Notes under the pieces: model-generated
Seen by the model: only the letters and a program-made list of their open reading frames with translations
What the model was told of the DNA's origin: nothing
The model's database searches: none
Shown: positions 24,801 through 31,863 of the stretch, in pieces
How the letters are laid out: the number at the start of each line of letters is the position of its first letter
Numbering within the stretch: position 1 is the stretch's first letter
Made by a program: the position numbers and the translations under genes
Assembly (NCBI GenBank): GCA_958510825.1
Contig: OY294047.1
Location: 37,731,747 to 37,795,746, forward strand
Reading direction: 5' to 3'
DNA: 64,000 nucleotides
From: Brachypterus glaber
Taxonomy: Eukaryota > Arthropoda > Insecta > Coleoptera > Kateretidae

Positions 24801-25618
24801 AAAGCTGACTCTATCTTCACAGCGCCTGCGCTAGAATAATATTATACGGTAGTTTGGAATTTCCAAAATCGTCAAAAAACGTCATAGACAAAAAATTCTT
24901 GGATATAAATTTGTTTCATTAAAAAAATAAGAAACTTTGAAAATATCCGTCCGTCTGTCCGTTTGTCCGTCTGTCCGTTTGTCCGTTTGTCCGTCTGTTG
25001 TCACGTTTTTTGTGGACACGATATCTCAAGAACCAATTATCAGATCGACTCTAAATTTTCAGGAAAAATTAAGTTCTATGAGGGGAAGATCCCTGTTGTT
25101 TTTAAAGTAATCTCTCCAAAAGCAAAAAAAATATGGGGGTTAAACTTAAAAAAAATAAAAAAACATAATTTTAATTTTTTTTTTTAATTTTTTCCTTTTT
25201 CGCAAAAAGAAGATTTAAAGAAAAATAAAAAAAAAGTTTTTTTTTTAATTTTTTTCTTTTTGAAAAAAAAAGTATTTTTTTTTTCAAGAAAGTATCTTTT
25301 AAAAAAAATATTATTTTTTTGTTTTTTTTGAAAATTATTTTTTTTAAGTATTTGGGAAAATGCAATATACCATTTACTGTGCATAATATATAATGGAATA
25401 GGTAGCATTACATATCTTCACTGCTTGTTTTTATTTTAGGTTCCAGATTTGCATTATTAGAAATGAAGGTTCTGATATTTTACATGTTATTGAAGTTCGA
25501 CATTGTACCAACAGCAAAAACCAAAATTCCCTATACTTTTTTGAATCCAGCTAGATTTAACTTGTACGCAGATGAATTATTTATTGGTTTTAAGCCCAGA
25601 ACCATCACATCTTTATAA
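9636..25618 (+). CDS. cytochrome P450, CYP9-like, complete, seven exons
   Basis: This is a microsomal haem-thiolate monooxygenase of the CYP3 clan, probably CYP9. Such enzymes oxidise lipophilic substrates on the endoplasmic reticulum with electrons from NADPH-P450 reductase. Exons: 9636-9838, 13690-13853, 15065-15390, 17916-18142, 18869-19092, 24051-24317, 25440-25618. All introns are GT-AG and the phases join without a break (1590 nt, 529 residues, stop TAA). Visible motifs: hydrophobic anchor (1-17), W-R-D-M-R in the C-helix (126-130), F-A-T-V-E-E-S before the I-helix, A-G-F-D-T (324-328), E-T-L-R in the K-helix (382-385), P-E-R-F (443-446) and the haem loop P-F-G-T-G-P-R-N-C-I-G with the ligand cysteine at 469. 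Length is normal for the family. The ATG was chosen because it starts the anchor. Introns are packed with mobile elements, and a duplicated block lies just upstream. Substrate cannot be inferred. The neighbour at 1464-2607 is a divergent paralogue. Confidence 0.93.
10501..10583 (+). repeat. (GAA/AGA)n microsatellite
   Basis: About 27 uninterrupted AGA triplets. The two open frames across it read as poly-Arg and poly-Glu and are artefacts of the repeat. Confidence 0.95.
10957..12430 (-). mobile_element. 5'-truncated non-LTR retrotransposon
   Basis: On the minus strand it contains reverse-transcriptase coding sequence, a 3' untranslated part with AATAAA-like CTAATAAATATA (near 10998) and ends in a tetranucleotide tail (about four to five TCTA units, 10967-10987). 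That tail type suits a jockey/CR1-like non-LTR element. Sequence upstream of the QNGFR-like motif is absent, so it is 5'-truncated. It lies in intron 1 of the P450, antisense to it. Confidence 0.8.
11200..12395 (-). pseudogene. non-LTR reverse transcriptase, broken
   Basis: The upstream part (11889-12395, 168 codons) carries RT motif A F-L-D-L-S-K-A-F-D (residues 30-38), G-V-P-Q-G-S-I-L-G (93-101) and the catalytic F-A-D-D (123-126). The downstream part (11200-11742 and just above it) carries the post-RT region with L-C-Y-G-I-I-L-W-G and F-R-L-Q-K-R. Between them the frame shifts near 11890-11900 and a stop (TAA on the minus strand, near 11815) interrupts the V-N-F-L-G-I-K-I-D segment. Upstream of the QNGFRMGKTT motif an in-frame TGA closes the frame and no endonuclease is found. 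The element is therefore dead. Family assignment below non-LTR (jockey or CR1 type) is uncertain. Confidence 0.85.
12735..13080. repeat. family B fragment
   Basis: It contains TTAAAATGTGGACAAGGTGG, GGGGGTTGTGTGATACAT and AAAATTCTCTATTTAACC, as in 4930-5570 and 40200-40300. It appears to be one arm plus part of the interior, cut off by the family C end at 13093. Confidence 0.6.
13093..13350 (+). repeat. family C fragment
   Basis: It starts ATATACAGGGTTATTCAGAA and carries AAAGTTCCTATAAACATATG, TTTTTATTTAATAACTCAGG and ATATAGCAACGAAGTTTTGC. Close to exon 2 (13690). Confidence 0.6.
13425..13560. repeat. GGCGTGCGTGC-type dispersed motif, locus 1
   Basis: GGGCTCTCTTC, CATAAGGCGTGCGTGC, GTGAGAATACC and GCGACACATTCGTGTGTCG lie in this order; related series occur near 41940-42060 and 43010-43110. 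It is non-coding; the conserved purpose, if any, is unknown. Confidence 0.5.
13690..13853 (+). CDS. exon 2 of the complete P450
   Basis: 164 nt, acceptor AATTTTCAG, donor G/GTAATT (phase 1). Encodes YVGMYQF, then VKDLNLIKQICIKDFDHF. Same length and phases as exon 2 of the minus-strand paralogue. Confidence 0.92.
13854..15064 (+). other. intron 2, no clear element seen
   Basis: AT-rich 1.2-kb intron with a tail TTATTTACACAATTTTAATTTTAG; no repeat family was recognised in it. Confidence 0.6.
15065..15390 (+). CDS. exon 3 of the complete P450
   Basis: 326 nt ending AGA/GTAAG at a codon boundary (phase 0). Encodes the C-helix WRDMRATLSPAF, with the Trp and Arg that contact haem propionates in this family, then the D to G helix region. 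Confidence 0.93.
15787..16230 (+). repeat. family C element in intron 3
   Basis: It begins CTACAGGGTGTATTTGAAAT and carries AAAAAGTTCCTATAAACATA, CATAAGGGAGCTACGCCCC, CTTTGAGATATGTTAACGAG and TACTCTTGTTGTAATACTGT. It matches the copy at 1749-2260 over its length with substitutions. Confidence 0.7.
16452..17744 (+). pseudogene. Penelope-like reverse transcriptase/GIY-YIG protein, 5'-truncated
   Basis: The reading frame begins within E-S-L-F-T-N-V-P-V-P and stays open to 17744. Visible parts: A-A-M-G-S-P-L-S-P motif, catalytic Y-V-D-D in motif C, F-L-D-V-L-V, then the C-terminal nuclease G-V-Y-K-I-P-C-S-C-G-T-V-Y-I-G-E-T, typical of Penelope-like elements with an endonuclease. The N-terminal part and motif A aspartate region (present in copy 2) are missing, replaced by an inverted self-segment. 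Compared with copy 2, the stop codon TAA is changed to GAA at 17655, so the frame reads on 29 codons across the hammerhead-like motif. It is not expected to be active. Confidence 0.85.
17701..17735 (+). ncRNA. hammerhead-ribozyme-like motif at the 3' end of Penelope-like copy 1
   Basis: CTGAAGA fits the C-U-G-A-N-G-A core, the stem GTCTCT/AGAGAC has a 7-nt loop, then GAAAC and GTC follow. Hammerhead ribozymes with very short stem III are known in terminal repeats of Penelope-like elements. One extra T sits between the core and stem II, and stem III would be minimal. Activity is not shown. Confidence 0.5.
17916..18142 (+). CDS. exon 4 of the complete P450
   Basis: 227 nt, acceptor CACTTTTTTTAG, donor AG/GTAATT (phase 2). 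It encodes the region up to the I-helix including IHLLMEAKKG and GFATVEES, a phrase characteristic of CYP9 proteins. Confidence 0.9.
18869..19092 (+). CDS. exon 5 of the complete P450
   Basis: 224 nt, acceptor TTTTCTTTAG, donor CAG/GTTAGT (phase 1). Encodes the I-helix F-F-F-A-G-F-D-T-I-S-T, the oxygen-activation motif, and the J-helix region to the first base of the K-helix glutamate codon. Confidence 0.92.
19470..22956. mobile_element. 3.5-kb inverted-repeat element in intron 5
   Basis: The outer ends form an inverted repeat: GGGTAAAACCCCCAAT with TTGGCAC at 19472-19495 and GTGCCAATAATT with GGGGGTTTTACCC at 22931-22954. The right half carries scattered copies of GGTGCCAATAATT in both orientations (21916-22010, 22326-22380, 22698-22745), like subterminal transposase-binding repeats. 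No transposase was found. The middle (about 19620-21570) looks different and may be a second element inserted into it. Confidence 0.6.
21563..21580 (+). other. primer-binding-site-like motif
   Basis: ACTGGCGCCCCTAACAAC resembles a retroelement tRNA primer-binding site. It could mark the end of an LTR within 19620-21560, but I found neither a matching second LTR nor any gag or pol sequence. Confidence 0.25.
23497..24005 (+). repeat. family A repeat, copy 2, just upstream of exon 6
   Basis: It opens CACAGCGCCCGAGCTAAAAT with ATTATAAGGTAG, then CGATAACTTAATAACGAATA, GAGGGGAAGATCTCTATTG, and closes AATATATAACGAAATGCG and ATTACGTATCTTCACGGC. It ends about 45 bp before the acceptor of exon 6. Confidence 0.75.
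24051..24317 (+). CDS. exon 6 of the complete P450
   Basis: 267 nt, acceptor ATATTTTTTTAG, donor G/GTAAAT (phase 1). Encodes the K-helix E-T-L-R-K-W-P, F-D-P-E-R-F and the haem loop up to N-C-I; the cysteine codon TGC is at 24311-24313. Confidence 0.94.
24818..25430 (+). repeat. family A repeat, copy 3, spanning most of intron 6
   Basis: It opens CACAGCGCCTGCGCTAGAAT and ATTATACGGTAG, has a CCGTCTGT/CCGTTTGT tract, GTGGACACGATATCTCAAGA, AGTTCTATGAGGGGAAGATC and a long A/T-rich part, and closes AAATGCAATATACCATTTAC and ATTACATATCTTCACTGC. The end directly adjoins the acceptor of exon 7. Confidence 0.8.
24947..25000 (+). repeat. CCGTCTGT/CCGTTTGT tandem tract
   Basis: Roughly seven units of an 8-bp repeat, part of the family A sequence. 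A shorter tract is in the copy near 40850. Confidence 0.85.
25440..25618 (+). CDS. exon 7 of the complete P450, with stop
   Basis: 179 nt, acceptor GTTTTTATTTTAG. Begins with the rest of the Gly codon after the haem cysteine (G-S-R-F-A-L-L-E-M), continues through the C-terminal sheet (L-K-F-D-I-V-P) and ends at TAA 25616-25618. Confidence 0.93.
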
Positions 25619-25685
25619 TAACACAAATTAGAATTTAATATTGCATTTAAAATTTACATTGTAATTCTAAGTAATATAATAATTA

Positions 25686-25976
25686 AAATTAACCTGCGAA
25701 GCGTCAGCCAAGCAGGTTAATTTTCGAGAGGCCAATATCGATTTACCCATGAGTGCCATACAAGGTTTTATCCAATAAATAGCTTAGGAATTCATATTTT
25801 TATTAAAAATTTTAATGACATTTACAAGAAAATAATTTGACAAGTGACAGTTGAGTGGGTAAAATAAATAATTATCCACTCAATAAAGTAAAAGCCAAGC
25901 TGGGGTTATTATTGAGTTTAACTATTTAAAATAAAGCTGGTAATTGTCTTATTATCTGTATGTATTGGATAAAATA
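25686..25976. repeat. dispersed repeat D, copy 1
   Basis: This is nearly the same as 39537-39828. Shared phrases include TTAACCTGCGAAGCGTCAGC, CCATGAGTGCCATACAAGG and CTATTTAAAATAAAGCTGG. An inner inverted pair TTTTATCCAATAAATA and TATGTATTGGATAAAA spans about 25766-25974. It lies about 70 bp beyond the P450 stop. Confidence 0.8.
25774..25779 (+). terminator. possible polyadenylation signal of the P450
   Basis: AATAAA about 155 nt after the stop codon, lying inside repeat D. No closer canonical signal is evident, so the repeat may supply the 3' end. Unproven. Confidence 0.35.
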
Positions 25977-26013
25977 TATGTTTTATTTCGATTTTTTTTA
26001 ATGGACAATAGGC

Positions 26014-26165
26014 CTCTCCTATACGGCCCTACTAAGCTAGAAAGCAGTAGCTCCATTTGACGCCTAGCGACGTTTTGACGTCAACTCTGATGTAGTATTT
26101 TGAAAACGCTGCTATGCGACAAATAGAGTTACTGCTTCCTAGCGTAGTAGGGCAGTATAGAAGAG
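26014..26165. mobile_element. small MITE with GCCCTACTA ends
   Basis: Arms of about 55 bp with mismatches: left CTATACGGCCCTACTAAGCT with AGCAGTAGCTCCATTTG, right CAAATAGAGTTACTGCT with AGCGTAGTAGGGCAGTATAG. The middle includes GACGTTTTGACGTCAAC. No coding. Confidence 0.7.
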
Positions 26166-26538
26166 TGTTGTTGTTTTGGACATAGTATTTTTTGCCTTTA
26201 AAGCATGCCATTAATTCCAGAAAAAAACTGATGTGGCAAAATTTAATCTATTTTGTACCTATTAAGACTATTTATTAGGTATTTTTATTACTTTAATGAC
26301 AATTCAAGGTTAGTATGACAAGTTTTTTACAGTATGCATATGAAAATAAGTAGGTGTTTTAAAAATCGTAGATTACTTAAGTTTTAGAGTGTTAGACAGT
26401 TCTACATTTTTTATAATTTTGAGTACAGATAAATTCATTTGTTTACCAATCTTTGGTATATTCAAGTTATAAGAATATTTTTGAATAATTTTCTTTTGGG
26501 ATGTTAATACACTTAGTTAATAGCTCGGTTAATAGTAA

Positions 26539-26653
26539 TTAACCAAGATAGAGAATACATGTTTTATAGCCAAGCGTATTAAATCCCGAGAAGCGTATCG
26601 TCGAGGCATTTGAGAATGCTAGGCTATAATAGTCTTCTCTACCTTGGTTTATA
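26539..26653. mobile_element. small inverted-repeat element
   Basis: Left AACCAAGATAGAGAATAC and TTTTATAGCC; right GGCTATAATAGTCTTCTCTA and CCTTGGTTTA. The core holds CCCGAGAAGCGTATCGTCGA. About 115 bp, non-coding. Confidence 0.6.
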
Positions 26654-26883
26654 TATTATTTTTTTCACTACTAGCACATTTATTCTTATTATTTAGAGAT
26701 TTTTATTTCAGTAACAGTAATAAAGTAAAACGTTTGCTAGATCCTAATTAACCGAGAAAAAACAAGTAGCCTTTAAAATTGCCATTTTTGAAAACAAATG
26801 AATAAATTTATTCACTAAAAGTTGACAGCTCTAGAAGGACGCATTTTTTAATTTTTAAATGTGCAATAACATATGGGTAGATG

Positions 26884-27980
26884 GGGGGCTTGGATCAACC
26901 GAGGAATCAACTTTAAAACAAAAGTCCTTGCACCGGTGGGATTTTTTCATAAATCTCTTCTAGGATGTCTTACAGGTATTTATTGCCAATATAAAAATAA
27001 TCGGTAAATGGATTCGTGAGATAAATCGAATTTCATTTGTTTTTATATTTTTTTCAGTTTAATTTTTATTACGGATATCGAAAGACTTTATTTAAGAAAA
27101 TTTGTAGAATATCTTTATTTTTATTGTCATTTAATAATAATAATAATAATTAATAATATTTATTGTTACCAATATAAATACAAGGACAATAAATATGCTG
27201 ATATACACTAAAATGTACAAGTAAATTTGAACGTGTATAAAAAAAATTGTCATTTGTTTCCAAACTATTTAGAATCAAAATTGACAAAACTCATTTTTTA
27301 ATCAAGTAACCTGTTGAGATATTTAAAAATTTTAAAAAAAAATTAAAATTTACTAAATGCCATCTACAAATTTTAAGTTAGAAAATACAACAAAATGACT
27401 CTAACTTAGTTGTATTCTATAGATATTGTATTCTGGTGCTTAGAGGCATTTTGTGGTAATTTTCTAACATAAACTTTATAGATATCGTTAAACTAATTTT
27501 AAATTTTTTTAATTTTTTTTAATATCACATGTTACCACAGGTTACTTGACCAATTTTTTGGGTTTGTTAATTTTGATTTTAAATAATTTAGAAACAAATA
27601 AAATTAAAAACAAAGATATTCTACCAAATTGCTTTCGATATCCTTAATAAAAATTAAACATGCACTGAAAAAAATATAAAAACAAATGAAATTCTAAAGG
27701 AATTTTTTTTGACTTGTATACCGTATATAATATAAATGATATTTCTTTGTATTTAGGTATAGTTTATTAAAAAACAAAATTATTATCTGCCAGATAATAA
27801 TTTTGCTTTTTAATAAACTATACCTAAATACAAAGAAATATCATTTATTTAAATGAAATTCTATTTATCTCACGAATCCCTTTACCGATTATTTTTACAT
27901 TGAAAATAAATACTTGTGAGACATCGTAGAAGATATTTATGACAAAAATCCCATCGTTTTAAAGTTGATCCAAGCCCACC
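26884..27980. mobile_element. 1.1-kb foldback element
   Basis: The ends GGGGGGCTTGGATCAAC and GTTGATCCAAGCCCACC are inverted, and homology between the arms runs inward for several hundred bases (for example GATTCGTGAGATAAAT near 27011 against ATTTATCTCACGAATC near 27864; ACGGATATCGAAAG against CTTTCGATATCC). TGGGTA occurs just outside both ends (26874 and 27983), a possible 6-bp target duplication. A second palindrome (27732-27848) lies in the right arm. Confidence 0.7.
27732..27848. repeat. near-perfect 117-bp hairpin
   Basis: Arms of about 57 bp: ATAAATGATATTTCTTTGTA with TTTAGGTATAGTTTATTA, and the reverse complement on the right, meeting at TCTGCCAGA near 27790. It breaks the right arm of the foldback element around it, so it is likely a later insertion. 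Confidence 0.85.
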
Positions 27981-28703
27981 GTTGGGTAAGTTATTGATTT
28001 ATTAAATAATATGTTTGTTATGATGCTTAAAATATTTTATACTGTAAAATATTTAAATAAATAATTTTATTTTAATATACATAGGCTATACGGTTTGGTT
28101 TACTATATTTAAAATTAATAAACTATGGGAAACATAATATACCAAAAACTAGAATATAGGACCGTTATCTATGTTTGTATTATAAATTACTGTAGTTTAG
28201 GTGTTGTAGGTGTCTTTGATACTGCATAGCAGATGGTGTAATATTTAATATTTTTTTTACGCATGTCCAAAGCGAATTTTGACGTTCGGTTTTTTGCTTT
28301 TTTCTCAAAAACGGAAATAGATAATACAAATTTTTAAATGGATTTAGAATCCTTGTAAAATATACTATAAAAATCGCCTTTGGTTAGTTATTTTAATCAA
28401 AAATTTCAAATGGATTTAGAATCCTTGTAAAATATACTATAAGAATCGCCCTTGGTTAGTTATTTTAGAAAATTGGTTCATGATAGCGAGGAAGTCTGCA
28501 GATGAACATTTTTTACCAAATACAAGCTGCTGATGGTTCTATGATGTAGGGGTGACCAGGGCTAATTGTCGCACTTTTCATTCAAAATCAGTTTTTTCCT
28601 ATATTTTTGTATTTTTTTTTAATTGCCCTAATGGTAGTTTTAGCTGCATGTTTCAGTAACATTATTTAAAGAAAAAACATGGAAAAATTTATATGGTATT
28701 AAA

Positions 28704-28717
28704 GTTATGTTTTTTTT
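28704..28717 (+). repeat. target-site duplication, left copy
   Basis: GTTATG followed by eight T, repeated at 30577-30590, flanks the Penelope-like insertion 28718-30576. Confidence 0.7.
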
Positions 28718-28797
28718 AGATTTTAAGCTTTCACGGCCATTAAGATATAAAGAACTTTCACTTTCGGGTTTAGACCGTGGTAATGGATTTTCACTTT

Positions 28798-28834
28798 CCG
28801 ACGTTTCGTCTCTTACTACTAGAGACATCTTCAG
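28798..28834 (-). ncRNA. hammerhead-ribozyme-like motif, Penelope-like copy 2 body
   Basis: On the minus strand: CTGAAGA, stem GTCTCT/AGAGAC, GAAAC, GTC. Same bases as at 17701 and 30487. Confidence 0.5.
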
Positions 28835-28877
28835 GGATTAATCTGAAACTAAGTTTCGAATCAACTTGTGTCACTAT

Positions 28878-30206
28878 TTATGACGAGTTGTGGTTATTCA
28901 CCCGTGACGAGGTTTTTCCTATCAAAGACTTCCATATTGCAGGTAAGTGGTAACCAGTGTCCCGATTGATATTGTTAGGATGCTTGATGATTTCTATCGA
29001 TTCCCGTATCTTCCTTGGCATTTTTCTGTTTTCTGTTAATATTTGTTTTGTTTCAGACAAATTGATTTTATGACCTGTTTCATGTACATGTTCGGCTACT
29101 GCCGATAAGGAAATTTGTTTCTTTCTTATATTGCGCTCATGCTCTTGAAGTCTTGTAGAAATTTTTCTCTTAGTTTCACCTATGTAAACCGTACCACAGG
29201 AGCAGGGTATTTTATATACGCCTTCTGAACTCAGGGGTATTTTGTCTTTTGTTGAAGTCAAACATTGACCTAATTTTTGGTTGGACCGAAATATAGGCTT
29301 AATATTTGACTTCTTCAAAAGTTTACCTATTTTATCCGTGATACCGCTTACATAGGGAAGTATAACTTGTGTCTGTCTGTCATTGTCACTATTGTCCTGT
29401 TGTTTGGGTCTGGGATTTCTGTATTTGTATATGGTCTTATTAATGTCTTTTTTGGTATAACCGTTCATGGTCAAGGCTTTGGTTAGTTTAAGGAGTTCTG
29501 TGTCTAGGGAATTCTTGTCTGAAATCATGAAAGCCCTATGGACAAGTGAATTAACTACCGAGCGTTTTTGAGAGGGATGGTGATGTGAAAATGCGTTTAG
29601 GTATCTGTCAGTGTGGGTTTTCTTCCTGTATACCGAGTGTCCTATTGAGCCATTTTCCGTTTTGTAAACCAAAACGTCCAAAAAGGGAAGTGATCCGTTG
29701 TTCTCAATTTCCATCTTAAACCGTATAGATTTATGTTGGGAATTGAGGTGATTTAGAAAACCTTGAAGGCTTTCCATGCCATGGGGCCAAATAGCATAGA
29801 CATCGTCTACGTATCTGCGCCAAATTTTAGGTTTTAATGGAAATGACTCAATAGCTTTTTTCTCGAAGTATTCCATGAAAGCATTGGCCGCAGGGGGTGA
29901 TAATGGGGATCCCATTGCGGCGCCTGACACTTGTTCATAGAACTCTCCCTGTATCAGAAAATATGTAGATGTCAGACAAGCTTCAAATAATTTACATAAC
30001 TTAGGGTCAAGATTTCCAGTTGTAAGTAGGTCTCGTATAATATTTATTGTATCGGGAACGGGAACGTTAGTAAATAGAGATTCTACGTCGAAACTAACCA
30101 TTATGTCCGAGGGGTCCAGGGTCACTGTCGATAAGGTTTGTACAAAATGTGTAGAATTTTTTACATAAGACTTCAAGAGCATGAGCGCAATATAAGAAAG
30201 AAACAA
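28878..30206 (-). CDS. Penelope-like reverse transcriptase/GIY-YIG protein (442 codons open)
   Basis: This is the longest mobile-element frame in the window. The genuine element protein begins at about residue 12; the first residues come from the inverted junction segment. RT motifs: M-V-S-F-D-V-E-S-L-F (catalytic Asp 40), A-A-M-G-S-P-L-S-P, Y-V-D-D (132-135), then F-L-D-V-L-V. The C-terminal GIY-YIG nuclease starts at G-V-Y-K-I-P-C (329) with T-V-Y-I-G-E-T and the Arg/Glu segment R-L-Q-E-H-E-R. The product would copy its RNA into nicked chromosomal DNA. The N-terminus of a full-length Penelope-like protein is missing, so this copy is 5'-truncated and probably inactive, though the frame is free of stops. 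Ends at TAA before the hammerhead-like motif. Confidence 0.88.
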   Translation of the reverse strand: MFLSYIALMLLKSYVKNSTHFVQTLSTVTLDPSDIMVSFDVESLFTNVPVPDTINIIRDLLTTGNLDPKLCKLFEACLTSTYFLIQGEFYEQVSGAAMGSPLSPPAANAFMEYFEKKAIESFPLKPKIWRRYVDDVYAIWPHGMESLQGFLNHLNSQHKSIRFKMEIENNGSLPFLDVLVYKTENGSIGHSVYRKKTHTDRYLNAFSHHHPSQKRSVVNSLVHRAFMISDKNSLDTELLKLTKALTMNGYTKKDINKTIYKYRNPRPKQQDNSDNDRQTQVILPYVSGITDKIGKLLKKSNIKPIFRSNQKLGQCLTSTKDKIPLSSEGVYKIPCSCGTVYIGETKRKISTRLQEHERNIRKKQISLSAVAEHVHETGHKINLSETKQILTENRKMPRKIRESIEIIKHPNNINRDTGYHLPAIWKSLIGKTSSRVNNHNSS

Positions 30207-30576
30207 ATTTCCTTATCGGCAGTAGCCGAACATGTACATGAAACAGGTCATAAAATCAATTTGTCTGAAACAAAACAAATATTAACAGAAAACAGAAAAA
30301 TGCCAAGGAAGATACGGGAATCGATAGAAATCATCAAGCATCCTAACAATATCAATCGGGACACTGGTTACCACTTACCTGCAATATGGAAGTCTTTGAT
30401 AGGAAAAACCTCGTCACGGGTGAATAACCACAACTCGTCATAAATAGTGACACAAGTTGATTCGAAACTTAGTTTCAGATTAATCCCTGAAGATGTCTCT
30501 AGTAGTAAGAGACGAAACGTCGGAAAGTGAAAATCCATTAACACGGTCTAAACCCGAAAGTGAAAGTTCTTTATAT
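30168..30576 (+). pseudogene. inverted 3' fragment of the Penelope-like element
   Basis: It begins AGACTTCAAGAGCATGAGCG, inside the nuclease domain, and runs through the stop and hammerhead-like motif to CTTTATAT. It equals about 17384-17794 of copy 1 and is the reverse of part of the adjoining body. It lacks the last about 45 bases that the main body has at 28718-28763. Confidence 0.85.
30487..30521 (+). ncRNA. hammerhead-ribozyme-like motif, inverted fragment
   Basis: CTGAAGA, stem GTCTCT/AGAGAC, GAAAC, GTC, then GGAAAGTG, as in the two other copies. Confidence 0.5.
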
Positions 30577-30590
30577 GTTATGTTTTTTTT
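30577..30590 (+). repeat. target-site duplication, right copy
   Basis: GTTATG followed by T run; matches 28704-28717. Confidence 0.7.
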
Positions 30591-30610
30591 TTGTGAAGTC
30601 TTGAAAATTG

Positions 30611-30643
30611 CGACAACGTGCCCCATCACGGGGCACGTTGTCG
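30611..30643. repeat. perfect 14-bp-arm hairpin
   Basis: CGACAACGTGCCCC, a 5-base loop, and GGGGCACGTTGTCG. It is GC-rich against an AT-rich background and lies in the interior of the GTAGGGGTGACC transposon. Confidence 0.9.
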
Positions 30644-31343
30644 AGGCACTTCGAGTATATTCTTTTTGAAGAAATATAAAGGCATTTATAAAAATTATAA
30701 ATAACTAATAAGACATGTGCCTCCCCACAAGCTGATTGTTATCTAACTTTTTACTTTTGTTCCAAAATTTCCAACTTTATAATTAAATAATATTTTTTTG
30801 ATTTTTTTTTTAATTTAATATAATTTAATAAACGAATTTATTTGCTATTCGACAAAGTTTCACTTTTTTAGACAGTTTTGAATAAAAAAATGCCAAAAAG
30901 GAAATGTTATACCATGAACATATCTCCAGATCATGCGACAACTAGCCCCAAACCAAATGCGACAACTAGCCCTAGTGGTCAATTTTACGTTATGTATCAA
31001 GTACTTTCTAATTAACGAATAAACACTCCTAAATGACAATATCAACAAATAATATACACCTTAAACTATTATTATACATAAAATTCTCTTATCTTAATGC
31101 TTTAAATCAGTAACAATAAGAAAAAATATTTACCACAAAAAAATTACTGGGCTCTTTAATTTTTACATTTTTTGGTTTATCTGGATGTTCTTTTAATTTA
31201 TTGCATTTAAGTTTACAAATGATAAATGTCACTATTGTAACGCAGCGGTTAATCTTGGTTTGGAGCAGAAAAATATTTTACTTTTTAAGATATAACCACT
31301 TCGACAACTTACCCCTGCGACAACTAGCCCCGGTCACCCCTAC

Positions 31344-31861
31344 AGACCTTGAACTACGAGGATCCATGGTCAGTTTTTTTACCTTTTAGTTAATATCATA
31401 ACTAGCCGAGGATAGGTGTGTATATTTAGTAAAAGTTCAGTAAGAATTCCTGGCCATTTTGTTTTTTTTTACAATATGGAATAGGGAAATAAAAAAATCG
31501 CTAATAACTTCAACAGTATTTTCAATAACCAGCAGGATGGCCAGTTTTCTTAAATAGTCTTAAAATAAGCATTAAACATGATTTTGATTAATGGTGTTAC
31601 TTCAATAAATTTACAAATTACTTTATGTTTAACTTGTGTTATAATTTCGTGGCTATCGTGATTTTCATTGTTTTTTTTTTCTAGAGCGGCACGTTGTAAA
31701 ATAATGTGATTAGTATCCATAGTAATTATAGGTGTTTAAAATACAACCTTGAAATAGATGAGATTATTTTCTTTCAGAATTTTATTGATTAATGATTGGG
31801 TTAAATTAAGATAGTTCATATATTATTTTAATTTGTAATTAATGTTAGTAAGATAATATAA
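31344..31861. other. no gene seen
   Basis: AT-rich spacer between two transposons; no repeat recognised. Confidence 0.4.
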
Positions 31862-31863
31862 TA

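Larger units (their letters stand above)
28718..30576 (-). mobile_element. Penelope-like retroelement, copy 2, with an inverted partial copy
   Basis: The main body (28718 to about 30167) is on the minus strand and joined at its 5' side to a plus-strand duplicate of its own 3' region (about 30168-30576). Both ends therefore point outward as 3' ends. Nucleotide similarity to copy 1 is very high. The insertion is bounded by a 14-bp direct repeat and lies inside the GTAGGGGTGACC transposon. Confidence 0.88.
28546..31343. mobile_element. TIR transposon with GTAGGGGTGACC ends, host of a Penelope-like insertion
   Basis: The inverted ends are GTAGGGGTGACCAGGGCTA with TTGTCGCA (28546) and TGCGACAACTAGCCCCGG with TCACCCCTAC (to 31343). 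Internal TGCGACAACTAGCCC and CGACAACGTGCCCC repeats resemble subterminal repeats. Without the Penelope-like insertion it is about 0.9 kb. No transposase; non-autonomous. Confidence 0.7.

Noticed and set aside
25171..25408. Lys/Phe-rich frames on the minus strand
   Set aside because: Low-complexity A/T tract of the family A repeat in intron 6.
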